A stretch of DNA of 64,000 nt. Source: an uncultured Oscillospiraceae bacterium. GTDB taxonomy: Bacteria > Bacillota > Clostridia > Oscillospirales > Oscillospiraceae. The position numbers and the translations under genes were made by a program. The stretch lies in the NCBI GenBank assembly GCA_910587505.1, contig CAJULD010000002.1, forward strand, positions 1-64,000. Direction: 5' to 3'. Below are positions 16,343 to 25,860 of the stretch, in pieces. The stretch's first letter is position 1, and each line of letters starts with the position of its first letter. A model generated the notes under the pieces. That model searched no databases. It had not been told where the DNA came from and saw only the letters and a list, made by a program, of their open reading frames with translations.

Positions 16343-17749
16343 ATGAGCATATTGCGAGCAATGCTGGAGACTTACGGCTTCCGGGAGACGCTGGGTCAGG
16401 GATATGAAAAATTAGTGATTGATCCGATCCGCTATCGCAAGGTCAGGACAACCGAGCCTGTGGCGCGGCAGCTGCCCTCCACACAGCCGACCCGTCCGGC
16501 GACAGAGAATCATTCGTTTTCTGGAACCGTCTGCTATTTTGTACACGCTTATTTTCCGGACTCTTCCGGGGGAACGGAGCGCTTTGTATATAATCAGGCA
16601 CAGTATCTTCTAAAAAGGGGCGGGAAAGCATTCGTTTTTGTTTATTCGGCAGAACCCCGTTCCCAATATCCCCATATGACAGGGGACATCCTGTACCGGG
16701 AGGATGAACATCAGGGAGTACCTGTTATCCGGTTTCGGCTGGCAAAAGCCTTCTACGGAGGAACCAAGTCCATTTATGCGGGAGATACTGCAGGGTGGGA
16801 ACCGTTTTTCCTGTGGATGGTTCGCCGGTGCGCGCCCCGGATTGTACATTTTGCAGGATTGAACCGGACAAACAGAATGGCAATCCTCTGTCAGAAGTAT
16901 AAAATGCCATATCTTGTTACAGCCACTGACTTTTTCCCTGTTTGCCATTACTCTACGCTGATCGACAGAGATGGAATGATCTGTTCCGGGAGCAACGGCG
17001 GGACAAGGTGCAGCATCCATTGCGCCTGCAGCCGGGCGGGAGATATGACAGAGCGGCACAGGACCGCGCAGAGGATTCTGGCGGAGGCAGAGGCAGTCTG
17101 TGTACCCAGCAGCTATGTGGCACAGATATTTGAGCGGGAATTTTCCGGCCTCACTTTTGCGGTCATCCCTCACGGACTGGACGGTCCCCGGCGGGCGCCG
17201 AAGCGGTGGGGGCCCGTCCGCCGGTATATGTATGCCGGCAGCATATCCGAGGCAAAGGGGGTCTTTCTGTTGGCCTCCGCTTTTTTCGGTATGCCCCAGG
17301 AATGCACCCTTTCCATTTTCGGCTCCGGAAACCGCATTGCCGTATCCAGGCTGAAAAGGCTGGTCCGACAAAACGGACGGGTGAAATATCATGGTTTGGC
17401 AACGGCTGCGCAGCTGCGAACGGCGTATGAAAATTCGGATTGTGTCGTAGTGCCATCTTCTGTGCCGGAGACTTATAATTTCGTTGCGCATGAGGCGCTT
17501 CAGAGCGGATGCATTGTCGTGGCAAGGAATATGGGGATTTTCCCGGAAATGATTCAGAGTGGAAAAAATGGATTCCTTTACTCTGACGGAGGAAAAGCGG
17601 CGCTGGCAGAAGCATTGCGGGCTGCCATACAATTTTCCTGGCGGGACTACCGGCAGACGCATTTTTTGTCCACGGAAGAAGAGTCGCTGTCTTATCATAA
17701 TCTGTATTGCCGGTATTCGGTTGCCCATGGCAGGAAGTTCACGCTATAA
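16343..17749 (+). CDS. family 4 glycosyltransferase (GT-B)
   Basis: About 468 residues with a two-domain GT-B layout. The N-terminal domain begins CYFVHAYFPDSSGGTERF (acceptor side). The C-terminal donor domain has AGSISEAKG and the EX7E-type motif PETYNFVAHEALQSG. ATG 16343 is preceded by GAGG and lies 10 bases after the previous stop; the frame is open upstream but without a better start. Related enzymes are retaining transferases. Donor unknown; given the precursor genes nearby, GDP-heptose or GDP-mannose are reasonable guesses. Confidence 0.88.
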   Translation: MSILRAMLETYGFRETLGQGYEKLVIDPIRYRKVRTTEPVARQLPSTQPTRPATENHSFSGTVCYFVHAYFPDSSGGTERFVYNQAQYLLKRGGKAFVFVYSAEPRSQYPHMTGDILYREDEHQGVPVIRFRLAKAFYGGTKSIYAGDTAGWEPFFLWMVRRCAPRIVHFAGLNRTNRMAILCQKYKMPYLVTATDFFPVCHYSTLIDRDGMICSGSNGGTRCSIHCACSRAGDMTERHRTAQRILAEAEAVCVPSSYVAQIFEREFSGLTFAVIPHGLDGPRRAPKRWGPVRRYMYAGSISEAKGVFLLASAFFGMPQECTLSIFGSGNRIAVSRLKRLVRQNGRVKYHGLATAAQLRTAYENSDCVVVPSSVPETYNFVAHEALQSGCIVVARNMGIFPEMIQSGKNGFLYSDGGKAALAEALRAAIQFSWRDYRQTHFLSTEEESLSYHNLYCRYSVAHGRKFTL

Positions 17750-17772
17750 ATAACCATAAAGGAGTTGGAAGA

Positions 17773-18897
17773 ATGCCGCTGGTCAGTGTGATATTGCCGG
17801 TCTATAACGGAGAAAAATACCTGCCGGACTGTCTGGATTCCCTTGCGGGCCAAACGCTGACGGATATTGAGATCATTGCAGTGGATAACGCCTCGACAGA
17901 TAACAGCGCGGAGATCCTGATGAAATATGCAGAGAGGGACCCCCGGTTCCTGGTAATCAGGCAAACTCCGAATGTGGGACCTGGCGGCGCGCGGAATATC
18001 GCGATGAAGTACGCCTCGGGGGACTATCTTGCGTTTTGCGACTGCGACGATACTGTGCCGAAGGATGCGTATCGGATACTGAGTGAAAAGGCACAGGAGG
18101 AGAATGCGGATGTAGTGGTTGCAGACTACGAAGAGAATATCGATGGCAAAGTAGTTTATCATCGAATTTGTGGTCCAGGGAAAAATGCTTTTGTCGTATG
18201 CGAAATGGGAGCACTGTGGAATAAGCTGTATCGCAGGGGCTTTCTTGAGCAGAATCTGCTTCAGTTTCGACAGGAACTTCATTATGACGAAGATTTGCTG
18301 TTTTTGGCGATGATATTGGAATGTCTTCCTCAATATGCCATGTTGGGAAAGCCCGTATATTTATATCGCCGGGTTGCAAATAAAAAGGATTCGCTGTCAA
18401 AGCTGACGTCTCTTGCTTCCATAAAATCAAATATTGTGGCCCGTACAGAGTATATCCGAATTATTTCGGCGTTGGGGTATCAATCCGCAAGTGAGCTTTC
18501 CTTTTATTCGTTCCGTTTTATGTTCAGAAAATGGTATGGCATTGTTGACGAAAAAGAGCGAAAAGAGGCGTTGCGTCTGATTCAGAATTTTGTGGAGCAG
18601 GAATGTAGCTGGGAAAAAACATGCGGTCGTTTTAAAGCTCTTCTCGGTATGCGTCCGGATGAGTTCTCGGCCGTCACTTATGAGGAATTTATATATCTGC
18701 ATCACAGATATTGCTTTTACAGGGTTTCCGATTCGGAAGAAAACCGGTTTCATTATCGCGCGCCACAGAGTGCGCCGCCTGAGGTACAAACGGAGCATCT
18801 TTTCAAAAGCGGGAAACTGGGATTCCGCTATATCTGGAAATATTTTTGCAATTGGTGTACCTATAAGATAAAGAAGAGCGGGGACGCAGGAAGATGA
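17773..18897 (+). CDS. family 2 glycosyltransferase
   Basis: A 374-residue GT-A transferase: PLVSVILPVYNGEKYLPDC opens the fold, VDNASTDNS follows, and the DXD-like motif is FCDCDD. The C-terminal half resembles that of the transferase at 15265 (ALWNKLYRRGF against VVWNKLYSRGL), so the two may be paralogues. ATG 17773 has GGAG 9 bases upstream. It overlaps the next gene by four bases (ATGA), so translation is coupled. Confidence 0.9.
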   Translation: MPLVSVILPVYNGEKYLPDCLDSLAGQTLTDIEIIAVDNASTDNSAEILMKYAERDPRFLVIRQTPNVGPGGARNIAMKYASGDYLAFCDCDDTVPKDAYRILSEKAQEENADVVVADYEENIDGKVVYHRICGPGKNAFVVCEMGALWNKLYRRGFLEQNLLQFRQELHYDEDLLFLAMILECLPQYAMLGKPVYLYRRVANKKDSLSKLTSLASIKSNIVARTEYIRIISALGYQSASELSFYSFRFMFRKWYGIVDEKERKEALRLIQNFVEQECSWEKTCGRFKALLGMRPDEFSAVTYEEFIYLHHRYCFYRVSDSEENRFHYRAPQSAPPEVQTEHLFKSGKLGFRYIWKYFCNWCTYKIKKSGDAGR

Positions 18898-21587
18898 ACG
18901 GTGACAACAGATTTCTCTTTTCAATCATTATAGCGGTTTACAATACAGAAAATTATTTAGAGGAGACTTTGCACAGCATTATCGGGCAGACAATCGGATT
19001 TTTGCAAAATGTAGAAATTATTTTGGTAGATAACGCAAGCGAGGATGGAAGCGGTTCCATTTGTAAGGAATACGGCAGCCGATATCCAGAAAATATAAAA
19101 TGCGTCACACTGGAAAAAAATGCAGGTCCCAGTGGGGCCCGCAATGTTGGTTTGGCATATGCAACGGGTGAGTTCATCAACTACTTGGATTCTGATGACA
19201 AATGGGGAAAAACCGCACTGGAAAATGTATACAATTTTTCTATAGCCCATCCGGAATTAAATATTATTTCCTGCCGGGAGAAGCGCTTTGATTTATACGA
19301 TTCGTGGCATATCTTTGACTACATTTTCCAGGGGAATCGGGATGTGGTGGACATTTTTGAAGTTCCAGAGGATGTGTGCTTTGCTGCGCACGCATTGTTT
19401 TTAAGGCGTACGCTGGCGGAACAGTTTCGTTTTGACGAATCCCTCAAATACTGTGAAGACATGAAATATGTCAATGAGATTATTTTGCAGGAAAAGAGGT
19501 ATGGAATCGTCAAAAAGGCTGTTTATTACTATCGGGAACGGTCTGATGGGAGTTCTCAGGTCCAGAACTATGGCAAGAAGCGCCATTGGTATTTTGAGGC
19601 GTTGCCCGATGTGTGTGAGGCGCTGCTGGACCTTTCAAACCAATTATATGGCGAGTGTATCCCGTATTTGCGATGGCTCATTATGTTCCACTTGCAGGGC
19701 CGGACAAAGGCAGAGCTTCCCCACTTCTTTTCTGAGGAAGAGTGTGAAAAATATCGGCAGATTGTTAGAAATCTGCTGCAATATATAGACGATGATATTA
19801 TCCTGGCGCAGCGGCTCCTGAAGGAGGACGAGAAAATTAATGTACTGCGTTTAAAGTATGGCGATGATTTTCCCCGTCTTCTCCGTTTTGATATGGGAAC
19901 ATTCTATTATGGTGATAAGCGTCTTTTACGTCTGGAGGATGAGGGCTGCCTTGCTCTGGAACTCCTGGAGATAACAAAGGATGAAATGTTGTTGACTGCG
20001 CGGGCATCTCTTCCGGAAATTGACCGGATCTATAAATTCGGTGCAATAGATGAAAAAGGGAATCGATATGACTACTCCGTCTTCCCCCTGGATCGAAGCT
20101 ATCTGGACCGTCGTGTTGCGCCAAGTGTCCCCCAGCGCCAGGGGATTCGTTTTGCAATTCCGCTTAAGAGCAAATTTCAGATCTCATTTGTGGTCACCGT
20201 AGATGATAGGGATTACTCCCTGAATTTTCGCTATGGAAGGTTTTTTCCGCTCACAAAGGCGCTGAAACACAGCCACTATTATTCCCGTGGCTGGTATATC
20301 TATGCAGAAGATCAACGACTCAATATTGTGCCGTGTGGCCCGGTCAAGCGATTGAAAAAGCAATTGGGACTGTGGCTGGAACTGGCGCGGAAAAGAAAGA
20401 AAACAGCCCTTCTCTGTCATGTTTATGCATATCTTTACAGCTTGCTGCCCAGAAGACGGGAAAAATGGATATTTGCCGATAGAACGCACTTTGCCGGAGA
20501 TAATGCAGAGGTCCTCTTTCATTTTGTGAATGCTCAGAAGAATCCGAAAATTCAGACCATTTTCGCAGTTGATGGGGCAAGTCCTGATTTTGCGCGCTTG
20601 CAGGAGATGGGAAATGTCATATCCAACCGGAGCAAACGATATAAGCTGGAATTCTTAACCGCTGATAAACTAATCGCATCATACTTCGAGAATTCCAATG
20701 TGTATCCGATAAAGCGCCACGAAGAATACATAAGGGATATCATTCACAGCAAATTTATATATTTGCAACATGGCGTCATAAAGGACGACATGAGTACAGA
20801 TAACTCCAAACTGCGAACGCGAGTTTCTGCTTTTGTCACTTCAGGTATGAGGGAACGGGCTTCTCTGCTGGAGTATCCGTATGGGTATGGACCAGAAGAG
20901 ATCTGGCTGACAGGTCTGGCCCGCTTTGACATCATATATGATTGTGATGCCGCAAAGTCCCGGAAACTGATCCTGATTGCACCAACATGGAGAAATTATC
21001 TGGAGGGCATCCAGTGGGACAAAGCGGATGGTCTGATTGCATATAACCCAAAGTTTAAGGAGACAGAGTATTTTAACTTTTATCGTGCGCTGCTGTCTGA
21101 CGAGCGACTTTTGGACGTCATGCGCAAGTATGGATATCGGGGAATATTCCGACTGCACCCGACATTGCGGCACTTTACCGGCGACTTTGTTGAAAACGAT
21201 GTTTTCACAGTTGAACCACAGTCAAGCGGCTATCGAAAAGAACTGGAGGAGGTCGCGCTTCTTGTCACAGACTACTCCAGTACCGTGTTTGATTACGCGT
21301 ATGTCAGGAAACCGTGCGTTTATATGCAGTTTGATGCGGAGACTTTTTATCAGGGACATACGTACATGCCGGGATATTTTGATTATGAAAAGGATGGTTT
21401 TGGACCTGTCTGCTGTGACTATGAAAGTTCTGTGCAGACGATAATCGAGATGATAAAAAGCGGTTGTGTGATGGAGGGAAAATATCGACAACGTGCAGAT
21501 GCGTTTTTTGCTTTTCAGGATGGGAAAAGCTGTGAACGGATTTATCACGAGATATTAGAACTTGAGGAAAGGCGGGGACCTGTATAA
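18894..21587 (+). CDS. bifunctional GT2 glycosyltransferase / CDP-glycerol glycerophosphotransferase
   Basis: An 897-residue fusion. Residues about 1-330 are a GT2 domain (FSIIIAVYNTENYLEETL, DXD in YLDSDD). Residues about 510-890 match TagB/TagF-type glycerophosphotransferases: KFIYLQHGVIKDD (catalytic His), FRLHPTL and LLVTDYSSTVFDYAY. Such fusions build teichoic-acid-like polymers by adding a sugar and transferring glycerol phosphate (or a related polyol phosphate) from a CDP donor. No CDP-glycerol synthase is visible in the window. The gene is AT-rich compared with its downstream neighbours. Confidence 0.88.
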   Translation: MNGDNRFLFSIIIAVYNTENYLEETLHSIIGQTIGFLQNVEIILVDNASEDGSGSICKEYGSRYPENIKCVTLEKNAGPSGARNVGLAYATGEFINYLDSDDKWGKTALENVYNFSIAHPELNIISCREKRFDLYDSWHIFDYIFQGNRDVVDIFEVPEDVCFAAHALFLRRTLAEQFRFDESLKYCEDMKYVNEIILQEKRYGIVKKAVYYYRERSDGSSQVQNYGKKRHWYFEALPDVCEALLDLSNQLYGECIPYLRWLIMFHLQGRTKAELPHFFSEEECEKYRQIVRNLLQYIDDDIILAQRLLKEDEKINVLRLKYGDDFPRLLRFDMGTFYYGDKRLLRLEDEGCLALELLEITKDEMLLTARASLPEIDRIYKFGAIDEKGNRYDYSVFPLDRSYLDRRVAPSVPQRQGIRFAIPLKSKFQISFVVTVDDRDYSLNFRYGRFFPLTKALKHSHYYSRGWYIYAEDQRLNIVPCGPVKRLKKQLGLWLELARKRKKTALLCHVYAYLYSLLPRRREKWIFADRTHFAGDNAEVLFHFVNAQKNPKIQTIFAVDGASPDFARLQEMGNVISNRSKRYKLEFLTADKLIASYFENSNVYPIKRHEEYIRDIIHSKFIYLQHGVIKDDMSTDNSKLRTRVSAFVTSGMRERASLLEYPYGYGPEEIWLTGLARFDIIYDCDAAKSRKLILIAPTWRNYLEGIQWDKADGLIAYNPKFKETEYFNFYRALLSDERLLDVMRKYGYRGIFRLHPTLRHFTGDFVENDVFTVEPQSSGYRKELEEVALLVTDYSSTVFDYAYVRKPCVYMQFDAETFYQGHTYMPGYFDYEKDGFGPVCCDYESSVQTIIEMIKSGCVMEGKYRQRADAFFAFQDGKSCERIYHEILELEERRGPV

Positions 21588-21616
21588 GCCGGATAAAAGA
21601 ACTGCTTAAAAAAGTA

Positions 21617-23032
21617 TTGCCTCCGCCTGTTAATGCGTTTAACCGCGAGATGGCATACCTCAAGGCAGATTTGCTTGCAGAAATAGATGAGCGGCATCGA
21701 AAAGGGCTGGAGCAATTTACAGATATCGAGAAAAGATGTAAGAGTGTACAGGAGATTCTATCAAGAATAGATAAAAGCTGTCATGTAGAGCAGGAGATGC
21801 TAAAGGGGCTGGAAGAAAAATGTCATACCGCGGCGGAGGATACAGAACGAACGATTGAACACTTATACCAGGAGCTGGTGCAGGGGCTATGGAAAGCGGC
21901 AGAACAGATATCAGAAGAGTACAGTCGGTCTTCCGAAAAAATATTGACCAGGCAAGAGGAGATCATTCAAAAAGCGGTCCGGGAGATAACATATTTTCTT
22001 GCCGAAAAATATGCAGTACAGATGAAGGATTCTCAATTGAACCGGCAGCAGATCCTGCAGAAGATTGAGGCGGATAGGGATAAAATATATTACTGTTGCC
22101 CGTTTGAAGTGGATTTTATTGCGCAGAGTGGGTTTTCTGCCTATCGAAACAGGCCGGATTTTCTGGACCGGTATCAGGAGTTGGTGAGGGATCTGGACCA
22201 GGAGAGTGTAGAGACTGTAAACCGTATTTTGAGCCGACAGCACCTCTTGCGGGAGAATCCGGATCAGATGACAGATCTCTTTTCCGAGAAAGAGCAGCGG
22301 GTGATTGCAGAGCAGCGTAACGGATTCTATGCAAATACGCCGGAAATTCAGCCCGGAATATTTGCGTGTGGAAAATATCTGCTTTGTTCCCCGAAAAGTG
22401 GTATGGGATATACAGAGACGACGATATTTGTGGATCGGATCGGGCTTGACAAACTGGAGCATCCTGAGCGGATCCGGCAGAAGGACATTCTTGATCTGGG
22501 CGCTTTTATCGGAGACTCCTCTCTGATCCTTTCAGAAGCTACAGACCAAAGGGTATACGCCTTTGAGCCCAGTCAGGGAAATTTCTCTGCTCTGGAAAAA
22601 ACGCTGGAAATTAATCGCTGCAAAAATGTAATTGCAGTTCATGCCGGTATTGGTGCCTGCGGTGGAACGGCTTATATCAGAAGCAATTTGAATATGGGGC
22701 ACACTATCGTCGAAACGGTTCCGGACGAATCGGCAGAAAATATGGACGCAGTGCCGGTTTGTTCTGTTGATGAATTTGTTGCAGCGCATCATCTGGAGGT
22801 CGGATTAATTAAAGTAGACATAGAGGGGTACGAGAGAGAGTTTCTGAAGGGAGCGGAGCATACAATCCGAACGCAAAGACCGGCGCTTTTACTTAGCATC
22901 TATCACAGCGCTGAAGACTTTTTTGAGTTGAAATCGCATGTAGAGAGATGGAACCTTGGATACCATTTCAAAATTCACAAGGAAATCAATGAACACATAT
23001 ATCTGGATACACTTCTTATTGCGGAAATATAA
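21617..23032 (+). CDS. FkbM-family methyltransferase with N-terminal coiled-coil region
   Basis: Residues about 280-470 form a FkbM-type SAM methyltransferase: ILDLGAFIGDSSLIL (SAM motif I), VYAFEPSQGNFSALEKTL and VGLIKVDIEGYEREFLKGA. The N-terminal 130 residues are charged and helical, probably coiled coil. Start uncertain: TTG 21617 has no ribosome site, while the frame is open upstream and encodes SRIKELLKKVLPPP after an ATA at 21584 with a Shine-Dalgarno-like AGGAAAGGCGGGG ahead. It probably O-methylates a sugar of the polymer, perhaps as chain terminator. Confidence 0.85.
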   Translation: MPPPVNAFNREMAYLKADLLAEIDERHRKGLEQFTDIEKRCKSVQEILSRIDKSCHVEQEMLKGLEEKCHTAAEDTERTIEHLYQELVQGLWKAAEQISEEYSRSSEKILTRQEEIIQKAVREITYFLAEKYAVQMKDSQLNRQQILQKIEADRDKIYYCCPFEVDFIAQSGFSAYRNRPDFLDRYQELVRDLDQESVETVNRILSRQHLLRENPDQMTDLFSEKEQRVIAEQRNGFYANTPEIQPGIFACGKYLLCSPKSGMGYTETTIFVDRIGLDKLEHPERIRQKDILDLGAFIGDSSLILSEATDQRVYAFEPSQGNFSALEKTLEINRCKNVIAVHAGIGACGGTAYIRSNLNMGHTIVETVPDESAENMDAVPVCSVDEFVAAHHLEVGLIKVDIEGYEREFLKGAEHTIRTQRPALLLSIYHSAEDFFELKSHVERWNLGYHFKIHKEINEHIYLDTLLIAEI

Positions 23033-23053
23033 TGGAAGTTTGCAGGTGAACAA

Positions 23054-24250
23054 ATGAATAAACACGACGTGAAGCAGGCGGTCATCCTGGCGGGTGGATA
23101 CGGTACACGCCTCAGGCCCTTTACGGACACGAATCCGAAGCCCATGTATCCTTTTGAGGGGAAGCCCTTTCTTGAGTATCTGATCGAACAGGTAAAGAGC
23201 TTTGGCATCCGGGATATTGTCCTTTTGCTGGGCTACCTTCCTCAAAAAATAACGGACTACTTCGGAGATGGTTCCCGTTGGGGTGTCCATATTCAGTATT
23301 CCGTCACACCGGTAGAGTACGAGACCGGGCTGCGGATAAAAAGCGCGGAGCAGCTTCTGGCAGACCGCTTCCTGCTCATGTACTGCGATAATTACTGTCC
23401 CATTGACTTTTTACGGCTGATGCAGACACATTTTTCCCGGGGAGCGCTTCTGACATTTACCGCCTACCGGAATCTGGACGGATATACAAAAAGCAATCTG
23501 AAAATTGCCGAAGACGGGCTGGTGGAGGCCTACGATAAGAAGCGGACCATGCCGGGACTCCAGGGTGTAGATATCGGATATGCCATCGTGGAGAAGCCGG
23601 TCCTCGGGCTGCTCCCCGAGGAGAACCACAACTTTGAGGCCGTCGTCTATCCTGAACTGGTGCGAAGGGGGAAACTGTATGCCGCACCTACCGGGCACCG
23701 CTACTATTCCGTGGGCTCATGGGAGAGAATCGAGCTGACAAAGGAATTCTTTTCTCCGAAAAAGGCAGTCTTCCTGGATCGTGACGGGACGCTCAATGTC
23801 CGCCCTCCCCGTGCGTGTTATATCGAGAAGCCGGACGACTTTATCTGGCTCCCTGGAGCCAGGGAAGCGGTTAAGCGCCTGAAAGACGCAGGATACCTGC
23901 TGATTATGGTAACCAATCAGCCCGGAATTGCCCGGGGGAACCTGACAGAGGATACCCTGCGTGCAATCCATACAAAAATGCAGGCCGACCTGGCGGCTGT
24001 CGGCGTAAAAATTGATAAAATCTACTACTGTCCCCACAACTGGGATGAGGGCTGCGCCTGCCGGAAACCAAAGCCGGGTCTCTTTTATGATGCACAGAAG
24101 GAGTTGTCTCTGGATTTGACAAAGTGTGTCATGATTGGCGATGACGAGCGGGATATTACCGCCGGCGAGGCGGCGGGCTGCCGCTGTTTGCTGGTTTCGG
24201 AGGAATACCCGCTGATCGACGCAGTGCGGGACATATTACGGGAGGGGTGA
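23054..24250 (+). CDS. hddC-gmhB: fused heptose-1-phosphate nucleotidyltransferase (HddC-like) and heptose bisphosphatase (GmhB-like)
   Basis: A 398-residue fusion. Residues about 1-230 are a nucleotidyltransferase (ILAGGYGTRLRPFTDTNPKPM, the sugar-1-phosphate guanylyl/uridylyl-transferase signature). Residues about 235-398 are a HAD phosphatase (VFLDRDGTLN, VTNQPGIARG, the Cys/His zinc-type segment YYCPHNWDEGCACRKPKPG, MIGDDERDI) typical of GmhB. The two steps dephosphorylate D-glycero-manno-heptose 1,7-bisphosphate and then make GDP-heptose. With hddA and gmhA right after, the pathway is complete. The GDP rather than ADP assignment is inferred from hddA and gmd. Confidence 0.87.
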   Translation: MNKHDVKQAVILAGGYGTRLRPFTDTNPKPMYPFEGKPFLEYLIEQVKSFGIRDIVLLLGYLPQKITDYFGDGSRWGVHIQYSVTPVEYETGLRIKSAEQLLADRFLLMYCDNYCPIDFLRLMQTHFSRGALLTFTAYRNLDGYTKSNLKIAEDGLVEAYDKKRTMPGLQGVDIGYAIVEKPVLGLLPEENHNFEAVVYPELVRRGKLYAAPTGHRYYSVGSWERIELTKEFFSPKKAVFLDRDGTLNVRPPRACYIEKPDDFIWLPGAREAVKRLKDAGYLLIMVTNQPGIARGNLTEDTLRAIHTKMQADLAAVGVKIDKIYYCPHNWDEGCACRKPKPGLFYDAQKELSLDLTKCVMIGDDERDITAGEAAGCRCLLVSEEYPLIDAVRDILREG

Positions 24251-24256
24251 CTTTTA

Positions 24257-25243
24257 ATGATTATTTCCAAAACGCCTCTGCGCTGTTCCTTTTTTGGCGG
24301 AGGAACGGATTTTCACGACTACTATGAGCGTTGCAAATTTGGCTATGGTTCTACAATCAGCACCGCGCTGGATATGTTCGTGTACATAACTGTCAACAGG
24401 AACTTTGATGGGAAAATCCGGCTCTGCTACCACGGAAACGAGCTGGTGGACCATGTGGACCAGGTCCGGCACAACATCATCAGAGAAGCGCTGAAGCTGG
24501 TGGGAATCGAGCGGGGCGTCGAGATTTTTTACTCGGCTGATATTCCCCTGAGTGGCGCAGGCGTTGGGCTTGCCTCGTCATCCGCGCTGGTTGTGGGCGT
24601 ATTGAATGCGCTGTATGCCTTTCTGGGAAGACATGTGACGCCGGAATTTCTGGCCCGGCAGGCATGCGAGATTGAGATCAACCGGATCGGACAGCAGATT
24701 GGGATCCAGGATCAGTATGCAGTGTCCTACGGTGGATTCAACCGCTATCGGTTTAATCAGGATGGCAGTGTGACCGTGATGCCGGTCATCTGTGATCTGG
24801 AGGTAAAAGAGAAATTACAGAGTAATCTCCAGCTCTTTTTCACTGGAACGACCCGGGATTCCCGAAAGATCTTTACCGAACAGGTGCAGACGATTTCCGA
24901 AAAGCGGGCAATGCTGGATGACCTGGTGGAGGCCGTAGACCGCGCCTATGATAATCTGACGCTGGACAAGCTGGATCAGTGGGGAACGGATCTGAACAGG
25001 GCGTGGCAGATCAAAAAGAAATTTGCAGGAGGCGTCTCCAATCCCCAGATTGATGAGATGTATGACCAGGCGATTCATGCCGGCGCGTTAGGCGGAAAAA
25101 TCCTGGGGGCTGGCGGCGGTGGATTCCTCATGCTGTATACCCCTGTGGAAAGGCAGCAGGCTGTGCAGCAGGCCCTGGGCGGATATCGTCAGGTCCCGTT
25201 TCATTTTGAGCCGCAGGGCAGCCGCATTATCTTTTCAGATTAA
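24257..25243 (+). CDS. hddA: D-glycero-alpha-D-manno-heptose 7-phosphate kinase
   Basis: A 328-residue GHMP kinase. The N-terminus PLRCSFFGGGTDFHDYY and the ATP loop PLSGAGVGLASSSALVVGVL are characteristic of HddA. A C-terminal GHMP motif reads KILGAGGGGFLMLY. It phosphorylates heptose 7-phosphate at C1 to the alpha-1,7-bisphosphate, the step that commits to GDP-heptose. It follows the hddC-gmhB fusion by 6 bases and precedes gmhA. Confidence 0.92.
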   Translation: MIISKTPLRCSFFGGGTDFHDYYERCKFGYGSTISTALDMFVYITVNRNFDGKIRLCYHGNELVDHVDQVRHNIIREALKLVGIERGVEIFYSADIPLSGAGVGLASSSALVVGVLNALYAFLGRHVTPEFLARQACEIEINRIGQQIGIQDQYAVSYGGFNRYRFNQDGSVTVMPVICDLEVKEKLQSNLQLFFTGTTRDSRKIFTEQVQTISEKRAMLDDLVEAVDRAYDNLTLDKLDQWGTDLNRAWQIKKKFAGGVSNPQIDEMYDQAIHAGALGGKILGAGGGGFLMLYTPVERQQAVQQALGGYRQVPFHFEPQGSRIIFSD

Positions 25244-25264
25244 AAATCAGGAGGATAAGAAATC

Positions 25265-25855
25265 GTGAACGATTATAGAGAATCTATTTCCGCATATTTG
25301 CAGAAGGAGCAGGAAGTTCTGCGGGCGCTTGACGTGGAGTCGATCAACGCTGCGCTGAATCTGCTGGAAGAGACCTTTGAGAGGGAGAAAATGGTTTACA
25401 TTTTCGGCAACGGCGGCTCCTCCGCGACAGCATCCCATTTCCAGAACGATTTCAATAAGGGAATCTCGGAGTATACACAGAAGAAGTTCCGGTTTCTCTG
25501 CCTGAACGACAATGTGGCGACAATAATGGCAATCGCCAACGATATCGGGTTTGAGGACATATTCCGATTTCAGCTGGAAGGGCGGCTGGAGCCGGGCGAT
25601 ATCGTGGTTGCTGTCTCCGGCAGCGGAAATTCTGCAAATGTTCTGCGTGGCGTGGAATATGCCAGGCAATGCGGCAACCGGGTCATCGGGCTTACCGGAT
25701 TTTCCGGCGGGAAGCTGATGCAGCTGAGCGACGTCAGCCTGCATGTGCCCGTTATGAGCATGCAGATTACGGAAGATATCCACATGGTTTTCGATCATTT
25801 GATGATGAGCATTTTTTACAAAAAAATGTGTGGAATCGACCACCTGAAAGGTTGA
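25265..25855 (+). CDS. gmhA: sedoheptulose 7-phosphate isomerase
   Basis: A 196-residue SIS-domain protein: YIFGNGGSSATASHFQNDF is the GmhA active-site loop, followed by GDIVVAVSGSGNSANVL. It converts sedoheptulose 7-phosphate to D-glycero-D-manno-heptose 7-phosphate. Starts at GTG 25265 with AGGAGG about 10 bases ahead. First enzyme of the GDP-heptose route whose later steps are encoded at 23054-25243. Confidence 0.92.
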   Translation: MNDYRESISAYLQKEQEVLRALDVESINAALNLLEETFEREKMVYIFGNGGSSATASHFQNDFNKGISEYTQKKFRFLCLNDNVATIMAIANDIGFEDIFRFQLEGRLEPGDIVVAVSGSGNSANVLRGVEYARQCGNRVIGLTGFSGGKLMQLSDVSLHVPVMSMQITEDIHMVFDHLMMSIFYKKMCGIDHLKG

Positions 25856-25860
25856 ACGGT

